A stretch of DNA of 13,359 bases from Lachnospiraceae bacterium (GTDB taxonomy: Bacteria; Bacillota; Clostridia; Lachnospirales; Lachnospiraceae): NCBI GenBank assembly GCA_900770325.1, contig CAAGKE010000016.1:1-13359 (forward strand), written 5' to 3'. The notes under the pieces were generated by a model. It did no database searches. It saw only the letters and a program-made list of their open reading frames with translations, and was not told the origin of the DNA. Below are positions 12,719-13,359 of the stretch, piece after piece. How positions within the stretch are numbered: the first letter of the stretch is position 1; each line of letters starts with the position of its first letter. The position numbers were made by a program, and so were the translations under genes.

Positions 12719-13359
12719 GAAAATACTCCTTTCCAAAGGAAATATCTCTATGCATCTGAGCTCTGAGCGCCTCCATGGAAGAGAACTTCTGCTCCGGGCG
12801 TTCAAAGCCATACAGGAACGTGGTGATTTCTTTTCCATAAAGATCCTGATCGATATCAAACAGATACGTCTCTACGCCCCGGAATCTTTCTCCCACCGTT
12901 GGTTTATATCCAATATTCGTAATACCCGGAAAGAGCCTTCCGTCAATCTCTGTTTTTGAGGCATATACCCCATTGGGAGGCAGAAGCTTCTCCCGGGAGG
13001 GCACCAGATTCACCGTGGGCATTCCAAGGGTACGTCCGATCCGTCTTCCATGCTGTACCACCCCTTTTACATAAAAAGGCCGTCCCAGCAGTTCCCCCGC
13101 CAGCTCCATCTTTCCTTCCGAAAGAGCCTCTCTGATATACGTACTGCTGATCTCTCTGTCTCCAAGCCGTTCCTTTTCAATCACATCTACACGAAAGCCG
13201 CAGGCTTCCTGCAGACCTTTTAACGTCTCTGTATCTCCCTGTCTCTGATATCCGAAATGGAAATCTGTACCTACCGTAATATATTTCGCATGCAGACGCT
13301 CTACCAGGATCTCTTTCACAAAAGCTTCCGGCTTCATCCCGGAAATTTCCGGTACGAAC
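12711..13359 (-). CDS. ribF: Bifunctional riboflavin kinase/FAD synthetase, N-terminus outside window
   Basis: RibF phosphorylates riboflavin to FMN and adenylates FMN to FAD. The frame is open to the window edge, and the residues before the in-frame ATG at 13337 (FVPEISG) fit the family, so the gene continues beyond 13359. About 215 residues are visible of a usual length near 310. The FAD synthetase part shows VGTDFHFGYQRQGD and ISSTYIREALSEG; the riboflavin kinase domain shows GVVQHGRRIGRTLGMPTVNL, PPNGVYA, GITNIGYKPTVG and ETYLFDIDQDLYGKEI, with its catalytic Glu. The C-terminus is complete. In many Firmicutes the order is truB-ribF-rpsO-pnp; truB may lie just outside. The downstream membrane-protein gene starts within its last codons. 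Confidence 0.95.
   Translation of the reverse strand, partial: FVPEISGMKPEAFVKEILVERLHAKYITVGTDFHFGYQRQGDTETLKGLQEACGFRVDVIEKERLGDREISSTYIREALSEGKMELAGELLGRPFYVKGVVQHGRRIGRTLGMPTVNLVPSREKLLPPNGVYASKTEIDGRLFPGITNIGYKPTVGERFRGVETYLFDIDQDLYGKEITTFLYGFERPEQKFSSMEALRAQMHRDISFGKEYFRG

Overview
The window looks like a core-genome segment of a Gram-positive, low-to-mid GC Clostridia, most likely a gut Lachnospiraceae (Blautia/Dorea/Ruminococcus type). The pointers are strong GGAGG ribosome sites, a T-box riboswitch, a lipoprotein with a (T-E-E-A)n linker, an EF-G-like paralogue and the ribF-rpsO-pnp order. Genus is an inference; no rRNA or tRNA gene is present to confirm it.

Layout. (1) 1-471, plus strand: 3' part of an SGNH/GDSL hydrolase gene, followed by a strong hairpin terminator. 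(2) 708-2786, minus: an EF-G-like translation GTPase, divergent from (3) tyrA (3060-4169) and aroA (4289-5566), plus strand, which make tyrosine and common aromatic precursors. Both sides of the divergent gap have near-consensus sigma-A promoters with 17-bp spacers. (4) 5671-5720: a terminator shared by convergent aroA and trpZ. (5) 9043 down to 5795, minus: a three-gene ABC importer (lipoprotein, permease, ATPase) of the TrpXYZ type, preceded at 9375-9067 by a T-box riboswitch whose specifier codon reads UGG (Trp). (6) 13359 down to 9419, minus: ribF (5' part outside the window), a small DUF3592-like membrane protein, rpsO and pnp. rpsO and pnp both have structured leaders, and rpsO has its own promoter and terminator.

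How they fit together. Aromatic amino acid supply is the theme of the centre: tyrA and aroA for synthesis, and next to them a transporter that should be switched on when charged tRNA-Trp is scarce. The right end is the conserved translation/RNA-decay cluster. Its rpsO-terminator-hairpin-pnp arrangement resembles the architecture used for autoregulation in enterobacteria.

What features do not explain: a family of about 27-bp palindromes (GTTACTGT...ACAGTAAC) recurs at the 3' ends of four genes (after SGNH, tyrA, aroA, trpZ), and a larger derivative with a perfect 24-bp tandem duplication lies between rpsO and the DUF3592 gene. TrpX carries a 42-unit, roughly 170-residue, almost purely acidic tetrapeptide repeat. 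No CRISPR array, insertion sequence, phage gene or defence system is visible, and I do not see a wholly new multi-gene system. The most unusual items are the TrpX linker and the palindrome family.
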